From Fimenecus sp045594885 (GTDB lineage: Bacteria; Bacillota; Clostridia; Oscillospirales; Acutalibacteraceae): a stretch of 5,345 nucleotides of DNA. The stretch is taken from contig JAZNZJ010000006.1 of assembly GCA_045594885.1 (NCBI GenBank), positions 1 to 5,345 of the forward strand, given 5' to 3'. The notes below the pieces were generated by a model that saw only the letters and a program-made list of their open reading frames with translations, had not been told where the DNA came from and searched no databases. Every line of letters starts with the position of its first letter. The first letter of the stretch is position 1. The position numbers and the translations under genes are program-made. Positions 1 to 4,669 of this stretch are shown in pieces.

Positions 1-131
1 AATGTGATACTTGTAAAAAAAGATAGTTTGGCTATTTTACAATCTAAACCAAAAAGTTTTTTGAAATTAAGTATAAGTATCATTAATGCAATACATATGA
101 ACAATGGAATTAAAAAAACAAGATATTTCAT
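1..131 (-). CDS. Partial membrane protein, N-terminus only (runs off left edge)
   Basis: This is a 5' fragment: 43 complete codons are visible before the frame leaves the window. The start is ATG at 131-129, preceded by a good Shine-Dalgarno AAGGAG (145-140) eight bases upstream. The peptide begins MKYLVFLIPLFICIALMIL, so residues about 3-22 form one strongly hydrophobic segment. A basic patch follows (NFKKLFG, residues 22-28) and a second mildly hydrophobic stretch begins near residue 37. That suggests an inner-membrane protein or signal-anchored protein with the N-terminus inserted first. No stop codon occurs in the visible part, and a clear promoter and leader lie upstream, so I regard it as a real gene. 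I do not recognise the family: too little is visible to distinguish a transporter from a small membrane protein. It is downstream of the tRNA-Ser terminator but has its own promoter, so it is probably transcribed independently. Confidence 0.7.
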   Translation of the reverse strand, partial: MKYLVFLIPLFICIALMILILNFKKLFGLDCKIAKLSFFTSIT

Positions 132-217
132 TGAACACGCTCCTTAAATAATGAAAAGCCACAAAGGTTCCCTTGATGCTCACTGGTTGAGCAGAGCTCT
201 AAACCGAATCTAATGAT
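132..217 (-). promoter_or_regulatory. Structured 5' leader of the membrane-protein gene
   Basis: The predicted transcript starts near 217 and has a leader of about 86 nt before the ATG. It contains a 6-bp stem TGCTCA/TGAGCA with a 5-nt loop (193-177) and a 4-bp stem AAGG/CCTT with a 3-nt loop (174-164). The GCTC of the first stem could instead pair with the GAGC just before it (inside palindrome AGAGCTCT, 200-193), so two exclusive folds exist. The Shine-Dalgarno (145-140) is downstream of both hairpins. There is no U-run terminator in the leader. I compared it by memory with common riboswitch classes and matched none, so whether it is regulatory is open. Confidence 0.4.
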
Positions 218-223
218 AGATAC

Positions 224-252
224 ATTATACCACATATGTTAAAAGGGTTCAA
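224..252 (-). promoter_or_regulatory. Sigma-A promoter, extended -10, for the membrane-protein gene
   Basis: On the minus strand, -35 TTGAAC (252-247), a 17-nt spacer, and a perfect -10 TATAAT (229-224) preceded by TGG, giving the extended -10 form. The predicted start of transcription is near 217. The -35 box abuts the U-tract of the tRNA-Ser terminator, so the two transcription units are packed with no spare sequence. Confidence 0.75.
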
Positions 253-295
253 TGAAAAAGATAAAACTCCTTGAAGGATAAAACCTTCAAGGAGT
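252..295 (-). terminator. Rho-independent terminator after tRNA-Ser
   Basis: A perfect 12-bp inverted repeat (295-284 with 277-266; arms ACTCCTTGAAGG and CCTTCAAGGAGT) closes a 6-nt loop. On the minus strand it is followed by a T-rich tract, TTTTATCTTTTT. It starts 3 nt after the encoded CCA of the tRNA, so it ends the tRNA unit. On the plus strand the hairpin is followed by CCTTGG, so it should act only on minus-strand transcripts. Confidence 0.9.
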
Positions 296-298
296 CCT

Positions 299-387
299 TG
301 GCGGAGACGGCGAGATTCGAACTCGCGGGGGATTGCTCCCTAACTGATTTCGAGTCAGCCCCGTTATGACCACTTCGATACGTCTCC
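299..387 (-). tRNA. tRNA-Ser(CGA), CCA encoded
   Basis: An 89-nt class II tRNA read on the minus strand, inserting serine at UCG codons. The acceptor stem is GGAGACG (387-381) paired perfectly with CGTCTCC (309-303), followed by discriminator G (302) and genomic CCA (301-299). The D-arm has the loop AAGTGGTCATAA with the conserved GG. The anticodon stem GCTGA/TCAGT closes the loop CTCGAAA, with anticodon CGA at 352-350. A long variable arm built on GGGAGCAATCCC identifies a serine-type tRNA, and the T-arm GCGAG-TTCGAAT-CTCGC (326-310) is intact. It is the second member of a short unit whose promoter lies beyond the degenerate tRNA-like gene upstream; I see no convincing promoter directly before it. 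The strong terminator directly after the CCA closes the unit. Confidence 0.97.
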
Positions 388-499
388 ATATAAAATTGTA
401 AAGGCAAAGCCAAATTACCAAATTGCGAGAAAACTGCGAGATGCAGAAATCCGAAAATGCAAACCGAAGTCACGAAAACCCCGATAAATAAAGGGTTTA
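388..499 (-). other. Spacer between tRNA-Ser relic and tRNA-Ser, no gene
   Basis: These 112 nt would be transcribed as spacer in the tRNA unit. Just after the relic, AAACCC (498-493) and GGGTTT (481-476) can form a 6-bp hairpin with an 11-nt loop. Its following bases include a short T-run but then TCG, so it would be a weak terminator at most. Further on there is an imperfect direct repeat of CTCGCAGTTTT / CTCGCAATTTG (440-420 region). Immediately before the intact tRNA the sequence is AT-rich (TACAATTTTATAT); a poor promoter match is discussed under rejected items. Open frames across this stretch run through both tRNA sequences and are not credible genes. Confidence 0.5.
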
Positions 500-569
500 C
501 GGAGATAGGTGTGTGACAGACCCGACTATGTTTCGAGTGCGGACCCTTCAACCACTTGGGTACATCTCC
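500..569 (-). pseudogene. Degenerate tRNA-Ser-like gene lacking a T-arm
   Basis: A 70-nt tRNA-like sequence on the minus strand. What is intact: acceptor strands GGAGATG (569-563) and TATCTCC (507-501), pairing in all seven positions with one G-U; discriminator G (500); and a serine-type D-arm CCC-AAGTGGTTGAA-GGG with the conserved GG. The anticodon loop CTCGAAA (anticodon CGA, 535-533) is also recognisable. What is broken: the 3' side of the anticodon stem reads CATAG where CCGCA would need TGCGG. There is no long variable arm and no TTCGAAT T-loop, and no CCA follows. The gene is about 18 nt shorter than the neighbouring tRNA-Ser. It sits directly after a near-consensus promoter, so it is probably still transcribed. 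The simplest reading is a tRNA-Ser that lost its variable and T arms by deletion; a specialised non-decoding tRNA-like RNA is the alternative. Confidence 0.65.
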
Positions 570-585
570 TTATTGAACTTGTAAC

Positions 586-614
586 ATTCTAACATCTTAA
601 ATCAGATTTGTCAA
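586..614 (-). promoter_or_regulatory. Near-consensus sigma-A promoter for the tRNA-Ser unit
   Basis: Minus strand: -35 TTGACA (614-609, perfect), a 17-nt spacer, and -10 TAGAAT (591-586, one mismatch). Transcription should start near 579, about 10 nt before the 5' end of the tRNA-like gene, a spacing typical of stable-RNA genes. It is the best -35/-10 pair in the window and probably also supplies the intact tRNA-Ser downstream. Confidence 0.85.
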
Positions 615-620
615 TGAAAT

Positions 621-640
621 GGCGGGGTTTAACCCCCGCC
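621..640 (-). terminator. GC-rich hairpin after upp
   Basis: A perfect 7-bp GC-rich stem (GGCGGGG 640-634 with CCCCGCC 627-621) with loop GTTAAA begins 8 nt past the upp stop codon. The following minus-strand bases ATTTCATT are only a weak U-tract, so termination may be incomplete. It ends 6 nt before the -35 box of the tRNA promoter. Confidence 0.7.
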
Positions 641-648
641 CTACCATA

Positions 649-1275
649 TTATTTTGTACCGAAAATTCTGTCGCCTGCATCACCAAGACCCGGAACAATA
701 TATTTATGCTCATTGAGTCTTTCGTCAAGTGCTGCACAATAAATATCAACATCGGGATGTGCCTCTGTAAGAGCCATCATTCCTTCGGGAGCAGCAATAA
801 TACCCATAAACTTAATTGATTTTGGGTGATACTCTTTAATTTGACTGATTGCATCAATTGCAGAACCGCCAGTTGCAAGCATAGGGTCAAGAACGATTAC
901 TTCACGTTCTTCAATATCTGAAGGAAGTTTGCAGTAATAAGGCACGGGAAGTGCTGTTTCAGGGTCACGATACATACCGATATGACCAACCTTTGCAGAC
1001 GGAACAAGTGAAAGCACACCGTCAAGCATACCTGTACCTGCACGAAGAATTGGAACAAACGCAAGAGTTTTACCTGAAATAACCTTTGTTTTTGCTTTTT
1101 GAATTGGTGTTTCAACCTCAACTTCTTCAAGCGGAAGGTCACGAGTTGCCTCATAGCACATCAATGTTGCTATTTCAGATACAAGTGCTCTAAATTCTTT
1201 TGAACCCGTGTTTTTATCTCTCAAAAGAGTAAGTTTGTGCTGAATAAGTGGATGGTTTGTAATTGTTACTGCCAT
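649..1275 (-). CDS. upp: Uracil phosphoribosyltransferase
   Basis: Cytosolic pyrimidine-salvage enzyme converting uracil plus PRPP to UMP and pyrophosphate. Recognised from near-identity to known Upp proteins across its length: HPLIQHKLT (8-16), RDKNTGSKEFR (19-29), and TRDLPLEEVEVETP (44-57). The PRPP-binding loop is DPMLATGGSA (130-139) and the uracil-binding C-terminus is YIVPGLGDAGDRIFGTK (192-208). At 208 residues it matches the family (about 208-210). I chose ATG at 1275 because GGGGG (1288-1284) lies 8 nt before it and the product then begins MAVTITNHPL, aligning with other Upp starts. An in-frame ATG at 1290 has no ribosome binding site and would add five residues. It follows rpiB by 72 nt and has its own promoter there. 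RpiB supplies ribose 5-phosphate, the precursor of the PRPP used here. No PyrR-type attenuator is visible upstream. Confidence 0.97.
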   Translation of the reverse strand: MAVTITNHPLIQHKLTLLRDKNTGSKEFRALVSEIATLMCYEATRDLPLEEVEVETPIQKAKTKVISGKTLAFVPILRAGTGMLDGVLSLVPSAKVGHIGMYRDPETALPVPYYCKLPSDIEEREVIVLDPMLATGGSAIDAISQIKEYHPKSIKFMGIIAAPEGMMALTEAHPDVDIYCAALDERLNEHKYIVPGLGDAGDRIFGTK

Positions 1276-1313
1276 TTTTATTTCCCCCATTTTTTTGATT
1301 TATCTCAAAAGTA

Positions 1314-1342
1314 ATTATATACCTATATTTTTAGTTTGGCAA
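1314..1342 (-). promoter_or_regulatory. Sigma-A promoter for upp
   Basis: Minus strand: -35 TTGCCA (1342-1337, one mismatch), a 17-nt spacer, and a perfect -10 TATAAT (1319-1314). It lies entirely in the rpiB-upp gap. The predicted start near 1307 gives a leader of about 32 nt before the chosen upp ATG, so upp can be made independently of the tsaE operon. Confidence 0.8.
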
Positions 1343-1347
1343 GATTT

Positions 1348-1785
1348 TTATGAATTTTCTATTTCCATAATTTGGTCAATTCTGCGTTGATGACGTCCGC
1401 CCTCAAATTCGGTATCAAGAAATACGTCAACTAATTCAAGCGCAAGACCTACACCAACAACACGTCCACCCATACAAAGAGCATTAGCATCATTATGCAT
1501 TCTTGTAAGCTTTGCACTGAAATAATCTGAACAACATGCCGCACGGATACCTTTCACTTTATTTGCTGCCATTGAAATGCCAATACCTGTACCGCAACAA
1601 AGAATTGCTTTTTCACATTCGCCACTTGTCACCTTTTCGCAGGTTGCTTTTGCAATTGGGGCATAATCTATTGAGTCCGCACTATAAGTGCCACAATCAA
1701 TATATTCAATACCTTTTTCATCAAGATGCTTTTTAATTGCCTCTTTCAATTCAAATCCGCCGTGGTCTGCGCCTAATGCTATCAT
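1348..1785 (-). CDS. rpiB: Ribose-5-phosphate isomerase B
   Basis: Cytosolic aldose-ketose isomerase of the non-oxidative pentose phosphate pathway, interconverting ribose 5-phosphate and ribulose 5-phosphate; LacAB/RpiB family. The 145-residue length is typical. Visible signatures are the N-terminal GADHGGFELK (5-14) and the active-site loop CCGTGIGISMAANK (63-76), with the presumed catalytic cysteine at 64. The conserved RMHNDAN (95-101) carries the active-site histidine 97, and GGRHQRRI (129-136) provides phosphate-binding basic residues. The start ATG (1785-1783) overlaps the tsaB stop in ATGA, and an AAAGGAG site lies inside the end of tsaB, indicating translational coupling. RpiB enzymes can also act on allose 6-phosphate, but no sugar-catabolic genes are nearby and the pairing with upp favours the ribose phosphate role. 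Confidence 0.95.
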   Translation of the reverse strand: MIALGADHGGFELKEAIKKHLDEKGIEYIDCGTYSADSIDYAPIAKATCEKVTSGECEKAILCCGTGIGISMAANKVKGIRAACCSDYFSAKLTRMHNDANALCMGGRVVGVGLALELVDVFLDTEFEGGRHQRRIDQIMEIENS

Positions 1786-2492
1786 TTTATATTCTCCTTT
1801 TTCAATGAATTCTTATTATTAAGTTCTCTTTCTGCCTGTGGTAAACGCAAGTAAAAAGGAACAAGCTTTGCTGAATTAATTGTGTTTTCACCATTCACAA
1901 TTTTTTCCTCGGCAAGTCTGCCAATTGAAGATGCGTGAATATAACGTATTTTTTCATCGGCAATTTCTATATTATCAAGAATACCTTTTAATTTTTCACA
2001 ACAAATCTTAGCACCGTCACCAATAAATATAATCCTTTTATTGTATTGCTTTAATTCTTCGCCCAATTCGTCAATTAAAACGGCTTTATCTTCACAAAGT
2101 CTGTTACCATTCTCAAAAATTGCAGTATATACCTGATTACAACGTGCATCCATTACAGCACATGCAATACAATCGGCATTTTTAAGTGGCTCAGCAATCG
2201 CCTCAAGTGTTGAAATAGTAAAACATTCTTTTTTGAGTGCATCTGCCATACCTTTAACAGAAGCAATTCCAATTCGCACACCTGTAAATGAGCCCGGTCC
2301 ACTTGTAACAGCAAATACGTCAATATCACTAAGAGATACTCCACTCTCGTTCACCATCTTTTCAACTAATGGCATTAGAGTCTGACTATGAGTAAGACCA
2401 TTATTTATGAAGCATTCTGAAATAGTATTACCATTCTGAGTAATAGCAACGGATGCCGTTACAGATGTTGAATCAACCGACAAAATTCTCAT
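1782..2492 (-). CDS. tsaB: tRNA t6A37 threonylcarbamoyl transferase subunit TsaB
   Basis: TsaB (YeaZ) is the non-catalytic ASKHA-fold partner that scaffolds TsaD and TsaE. Together they transfer the threonylcarbamoyl group to A37 of ANN-decoding tRNAs in the cytosol. The 236-residue protein has the family's N-terminal strand MRILSVDSTSVTASVAI (1-17) and the hallmark SGPGSFTGVRIG (64-75). It also has DARCNQVYTAIF (115-126) and the C-terminal VPFYLRLPQAEREL (211-224) that ends full-length TsaB proteins. The sequence after about residue 225 is a charged tail encoding the rpiB ribosome binding site. The start has a strong GGAGGTG site about 7 nt upstream and overlaps the tsaE stop by ATGA. In many Firmicutes rimI and tsaD follow tsaB; here rpiB does, so TsaD must be encoded elsewhere. 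Confidence 0.95.
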   Translation of the reverse strand: MRILSVDSTSVTASVAITQNGNTISECFINNGLTHSQTLMPLVEKMVNESGVSLSDIDVFAVTSGPGSFTGVRIGIASVKGMADALKKECFTISTLEAIAEPLKNADCIACAVMDARCNQVYTAIFENGNRLCEDKAVLIDELGEELKQYNKRIIFIGDGAKICCEKLKGILDNIEIADEKIRYIHASSIGRLAEEKIVNGENTINSAKLVPFYLRLPQAERELNNKNSLKKENIK

Positions 2493-2917
2493 ATCTCAAC
2501 ACCTCCATCAATGGTAATAATTCGTTGATTATCACAATCGCCTCGTTGAATGGTTACTCTGATTGTATTTTCAGGCAGAGCATTTTCAATGTTTTCGCTC
2601 CATTCAACCGCAAGAATACCACCAGCTTCATAGAAATCGAAAAAACCGCTTGAATATAAATCGTCCCACGACTCAACACGGTACATATCAAAATGATAAA
2701 GTGGAGGGTTTCCACCATAGTCATTAACGATTGCGAATGTGGGGCTACTCACCTCTTCACTCACATTTAATGCCTTTGCCATTCCACGAGTAAATGCGGT
2801 TTTGCCCATACCTAAACCACCAAAAAACGCAACAACAGTACCGCCGTTGATTTTTTCGGCTAATTTTCTACCTAATTCAATTGTTTCTTCAGCATTATTT
2901 GTTACAAATTTTTGCAT
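2489..2917 (-). CDS. tsaE: tRNA t6A37 biosynthesis ATPase TsaE
   Basis: TsaE (YjeE) is a small P-loop ATPase whose ATP hydrolysis resets the TsaBD complex during t6A37 synthesis on tRNA. With the start used here the protein has 142 residues. Motifs: Walker A GGLGMGKT (33-40), SSPTF (57-61), HFDMYR (75-80, the family's conserved H-x-D-x-YR), and a Walker B-like strand ILAVEW with acidic Glu105. The usual Walker A is GDLGAGKT, so positions 34 and 37 differ while the Lys-Thr pair is kept. I chose ATG at 2917 because GGTGGA precedes it and the product MQKFVTNNAEETIELG aligns with family starts. The in-frame ATG at 2935 lacks a ribosome binding site and lies only about 15 nt from the predicted transcription start. 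It is first in an operon with tsaB and rpiB, with 4-nt overlaps at both junctions. Confidence 0.94.
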   Translation of the reverse strand: MQKFVTNNAEETIELGRKLAEKINGGTVVAFFGGLGMGKTAFTRGMAKALNVSEEVSSPTFAIVNDYGGNPPLYHFDMYRVESWDDLYSSGFFDFYEAGGILAVEWSENIENALPENTIRVTIQRGDCDNQRIITIDGGVEI

Positions 2918-2956
2918 AAATCCACCAATTGTCATTACAACAAACTTATTTGTACT

Positions 2957-2985
2957 ATTCTATCATATTTTTACATAATAGTAAA
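2957..2985 (-). promoter_or_regulatory. Sigma-A promoter of the tsaE-tsaB-rpiB operon
   Basis: Minus strand: -35 TTTACT (2985-2980, two mismatches), a 17-nt spacer, and -10 TAGAAT (2962-2957) preceded by TGA, which makes an extended -10. Transcription should start near 2950. This placement favours the second ATG of tsaE (2917) as the real start, with a leader of about 33 nt. Confidence 0.65.
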
Positions 2986-3193
2986 TTGCTATTTTGATTT
3001 TTTATTATTTATTTGCAAAGATTTAGAACATTGACTCAAGTTAAAAACAAAATTGAAAAATATTGAACAGAAAATTGCAAAATCAATGTTTTGTATCCAT
3101 ATTTTTTCGTTTTTTTGCAATTTTTAAGTCGCCTATTGTCATTTTTAACAAATTAAAGTGTTAAAATAAATCTATATTTTTAGATATTGTGAA
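2986..3193. other. AT-rich divergent intergenic core between tsaE and gdhA
   Basis: No gene is visible here. The stretch is rich in A and T runs. It holds a perfect 12-bp inverted repeat (AAAATTGCAAAA at 3071-3082 and TTTTGCAATTTT at 3113-3124) and a shorter symmetric site TTGTCATTTTTAACAA (3136-3151). Both lie between the two divergent promoters. A further TTGCAAA copy occurs near 3012-3018. These could be regulator binding sites or simple consequences of AT-rich composition. Confidence 0.4.
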
Positions 3194-3223
3194 TTGAAAA
3201 AACATATACGTTTGTGATATTAT
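3194..3223 (+). promoter_or_regulatory. Probable sigma-A promoter of gdhA
   Basis: -35 TTGAAA (3194-3199, one mismatch), an 18-nt spacer, and -10 TATTAT (3218-3223, one mismatch). An alternative -10 GATATT (3216-3221) gives a 16-nt spacer. Transcription would start near 3230, leaving about 20 nt before the ATG that includes AAAGGAGG (3236-3243), a near-perfect ribosome binding site 7 nt from the start codon. Confidence 0.6.
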
Positions 3224-3250
3224 TTTTACATTAGCAAAGGAGGCTGTTTT

Positions 3251-4597
3251 ATGAATAGCTATATTGAAAAAATACTTAAAAGAGTCGAAGAACGTGACGG
3301 CGATAAAAAGGAATTTATGCAATGCGTACGTGAAGTTTATGGCTCACTTGAAAAGGTTATAGAGGCACATCCCGAATATGAAAAATATGATATTCTCGGC
3401 AGAATGGCTGAACCTGACAGAACTGTTCGTTTTAGAATTGCTTGGACTGATGACAATGGCAATACACAGGTTAACCGTGGTTGGCGTGTTCAGTTCAACT
3501 CTGCAATTGGCCCATACAAAGGTGGTCTTCGTTTCCACAGAAGTGTAAATGCAAGTATTATCTATTTCCTTGGTTTTGAACAGACATTTAAAAACTCACT
3601 TACCGGTCTTCCTATGGGCGGTGCAAAAGGTGGTTCAGACTTTGACCCTGTTGGCAAGAGTGACGGCGAGATTATGAGATTCTGTCAGGCATTTATGACA
3701 GAGCTTCAGCGTCATATTGGTGACAGTATTGACGTTCCTGCAGGTGACATCGGTGTTAGCGGTAAAGAAATCGGTTATCTTTTCGGTCAGTACAAGAGAA
3801 TTGTAGGTGCATTTGAAAACGGTGTTCTTACAGGTAAGGGTATTACTTACGGCGGCTCACTTGTTCGTCCTGAGGCTACAGGCTACGGTGCAATCTATTA
3901 CACAAATGAGGTTCTTGCACACGAGGGCGAAAACATTAAGGGTAAGACATTTGCAGTTTCAGGTTTTGGTAATGTTGCTTGGGGTGCAATTAAAAAGATT
4001 GCAGAGCTCGGCGGTATTCCTCTTACACTCAGTGGTCCTGACGGATATGTTTATGATAAAGACGGTATCATAACAGAAGAAAAAATCAACTATCTTCTTG
4101 AAATGCGTGCATCAGGCAGAGATAGAGCAAAAGATTATGCTGACAAATTCGGTGCAGAGTTCTTCCCAGGCGAGAAACCTTGGGGTGTTAAGGTTGATGT
4201 TGCACTCCCCTGTGCAACTCAAAATGAAGTTACTCTTGAAGAAGCAAAGAAGATTGTTGCAAATGGCACAAAATACTACATTGAAGTTGCTAATATGCCG
4301 ACAACTGCTGAAGCTGTTGAATATTTCATTGAAAACGGCGTGATTGTTGCTCCATCAAAAGCAGTTAATGCAGGCGGTGTTTGTGTATCAGGTCTTGAAA
4401 TGAGTCAGAACAGCCAACGTCTTGCATGGACAGCAGAAAAGGTTGACGAAATGCTTAAATCTGCTATGAAGAATATTTATGATATTTCAGTTGACGCAGC
4501 AGAACGTTACGGTATGGGTTACGACCTTATCGCAGGTGCTAACATTGCAGGCTTTGAAAAGGTTGCAGAAGCAATGGTAGCACAGGGTGTATATTGA
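3251..4597 (+). CDS. gdhA: Glutamate dehydrogenase, hexameric type, probably NAD-linked
   Basis: Cytosolic enzyme interconverting glutamate with 2-oxoglutarate plus ammonia. The 448 residues match the hexameric bacterial type I GDH (about 445-450). The N-terminal substrate domain carries GPYKGGLRFH (87-96, Lys90), QTFKNSLTGLPMGGAKGGSD (111-130, Lys114 and catalytic Lys126) and PAGDIGVSGKEIGYL (163-177, catalytic Asp166). The dinucleotide domain has GFGNVAWG (238-245). The substrate-contacting Ser380 is in AVNAGGVCVSGLEMSQN (371-387). Phe239, Pro263 and Asp264 (SGPDGYVYD) correspond to the NAD-specificity residues of Clostridium symbiosum GDH, so NAD is the likely cofactor, although dual use cannot be excluded. 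The start has AAAGGAGG 7 nt upstream. The gene stands alone between its own promoter and a terminator, with well-expressed codon character. Its role could be glutamate fermentation or ammonia assimilation; the neighbours do not decide. Confidence 0.97.
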   Translation: MNSYIEKILKRVEERDGDKKEFMQCVREVYGSLEKVIEAHPEYEKYDILGRMAEPDRTVRFRIAWTDDNGNTQVNRGWRVQFNSAIGPYKGGLRFHRSVNASIIYFLGFEQTFKNSLTGLPMGGAKGGSDFDPVGKSDGEIMRFCQAFMTELQRHIGDSIDVPAGDIGVSGKEIGYLFGQYKRIVGAFENGVLTGKGITYGGSLVRPEATGYGAIYYTNEVLAHEGENIKGKTFAVSGFGNVAWGAIKKIAELGGIPLTLSGPDGYVYDKDGIITEEKINYLLEMRASGRDRAKDYADKFGAEFFPGEKPWGVKVDVALPCATQNEVTLEEAKKIVANGTKYYIEVANMPTTAEAVEYFIENGVIVAPSKAVNAGGVCVSGLEMSQNSQRLAWTAEKVDEMLKSAMKNIYDISVDAAERYGMGYDLIAGANIAGFEKVAEAMVAQGVY

Positions 4598-4630
4598 TAT
4601 ACATATTAGAATTTAATAATTGCAAAGCAA

Positions 4631-4657
4631 AACCCTCGTACAAATTGTACGGGGGTT
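4631..4657. terminator. Bidirectional terminator between gdhA and the GNAT gene
   Basis: A 27-nt inverted repeat whose arms AACCCTCGTACAA and TTGTACGGGGGTT pair throughout apart from one G-U; the central CAAATTG region would form the loop. On the plus strand it is followed by AATTTTATAT, 33 nt past the gdhA stop. On the minus strand it is followed by TTTGCTTTGC, 12 nt past the GNAT stop. It therefore serves both convergent genes, more convincingly gdhA. Confidence 0.88.
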
Positions 4658-4669
4658 AATTTTATATAA

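Noticed and set aside
266..295. Shared CCTTCAA between the tRNA terminator and the rRNA terminator as a dispersed repeat
   Set aside because: The match is only seven bases within hairpin arms and is expected by chance.
388..420. A separate promoter for the intact tRNA-Ser (TTTGGT, 16-nt spacer, TACAAT)
   Set aside because: The -35 is poor, the spacer short, and transcription would begin at or inside the mature 5' end of the tRNA.
249..551. A 100-codon minus-strand open frame
   Set aside because: It runs through the tRNA-Ser relic, the intact tRNA-Ser and the terminator, has no ribosome binding site, and its product has no recognisable features.
500..569. An integrative-element attachment site made from a tRNA fragment
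   Set aside because: Both acceptor strands remain in place and no integrase or foreign gene is nearby, so an internal deletion explains it better than integration at a tRNA.
619..819. A plus-strand open frame at the end of upp
   Set aside because: It is antisense to upp, begins inside the terminator hairpin and lacks a ribosome binding site.
897..1154. An 85-codon minus-strand frame inside upp
   Set aside because: It is a shifted frame of the strongly conserved upp gene, with low-complexity basic product and no start signals.
2739..2978. A plus-strand frame antisense to tsaE reaching into the intergenic region
   Set aside because: The sense strand encodes TsaE with clear motifs; no ribosome binding site precedes the antisense ATG.
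3807..4343. Two plus-strand frames inside gdhA
   Set aside because: They are shifted frames of gdhA, whose motifs are continuous from start to stop; nothing indicates a frameshift.
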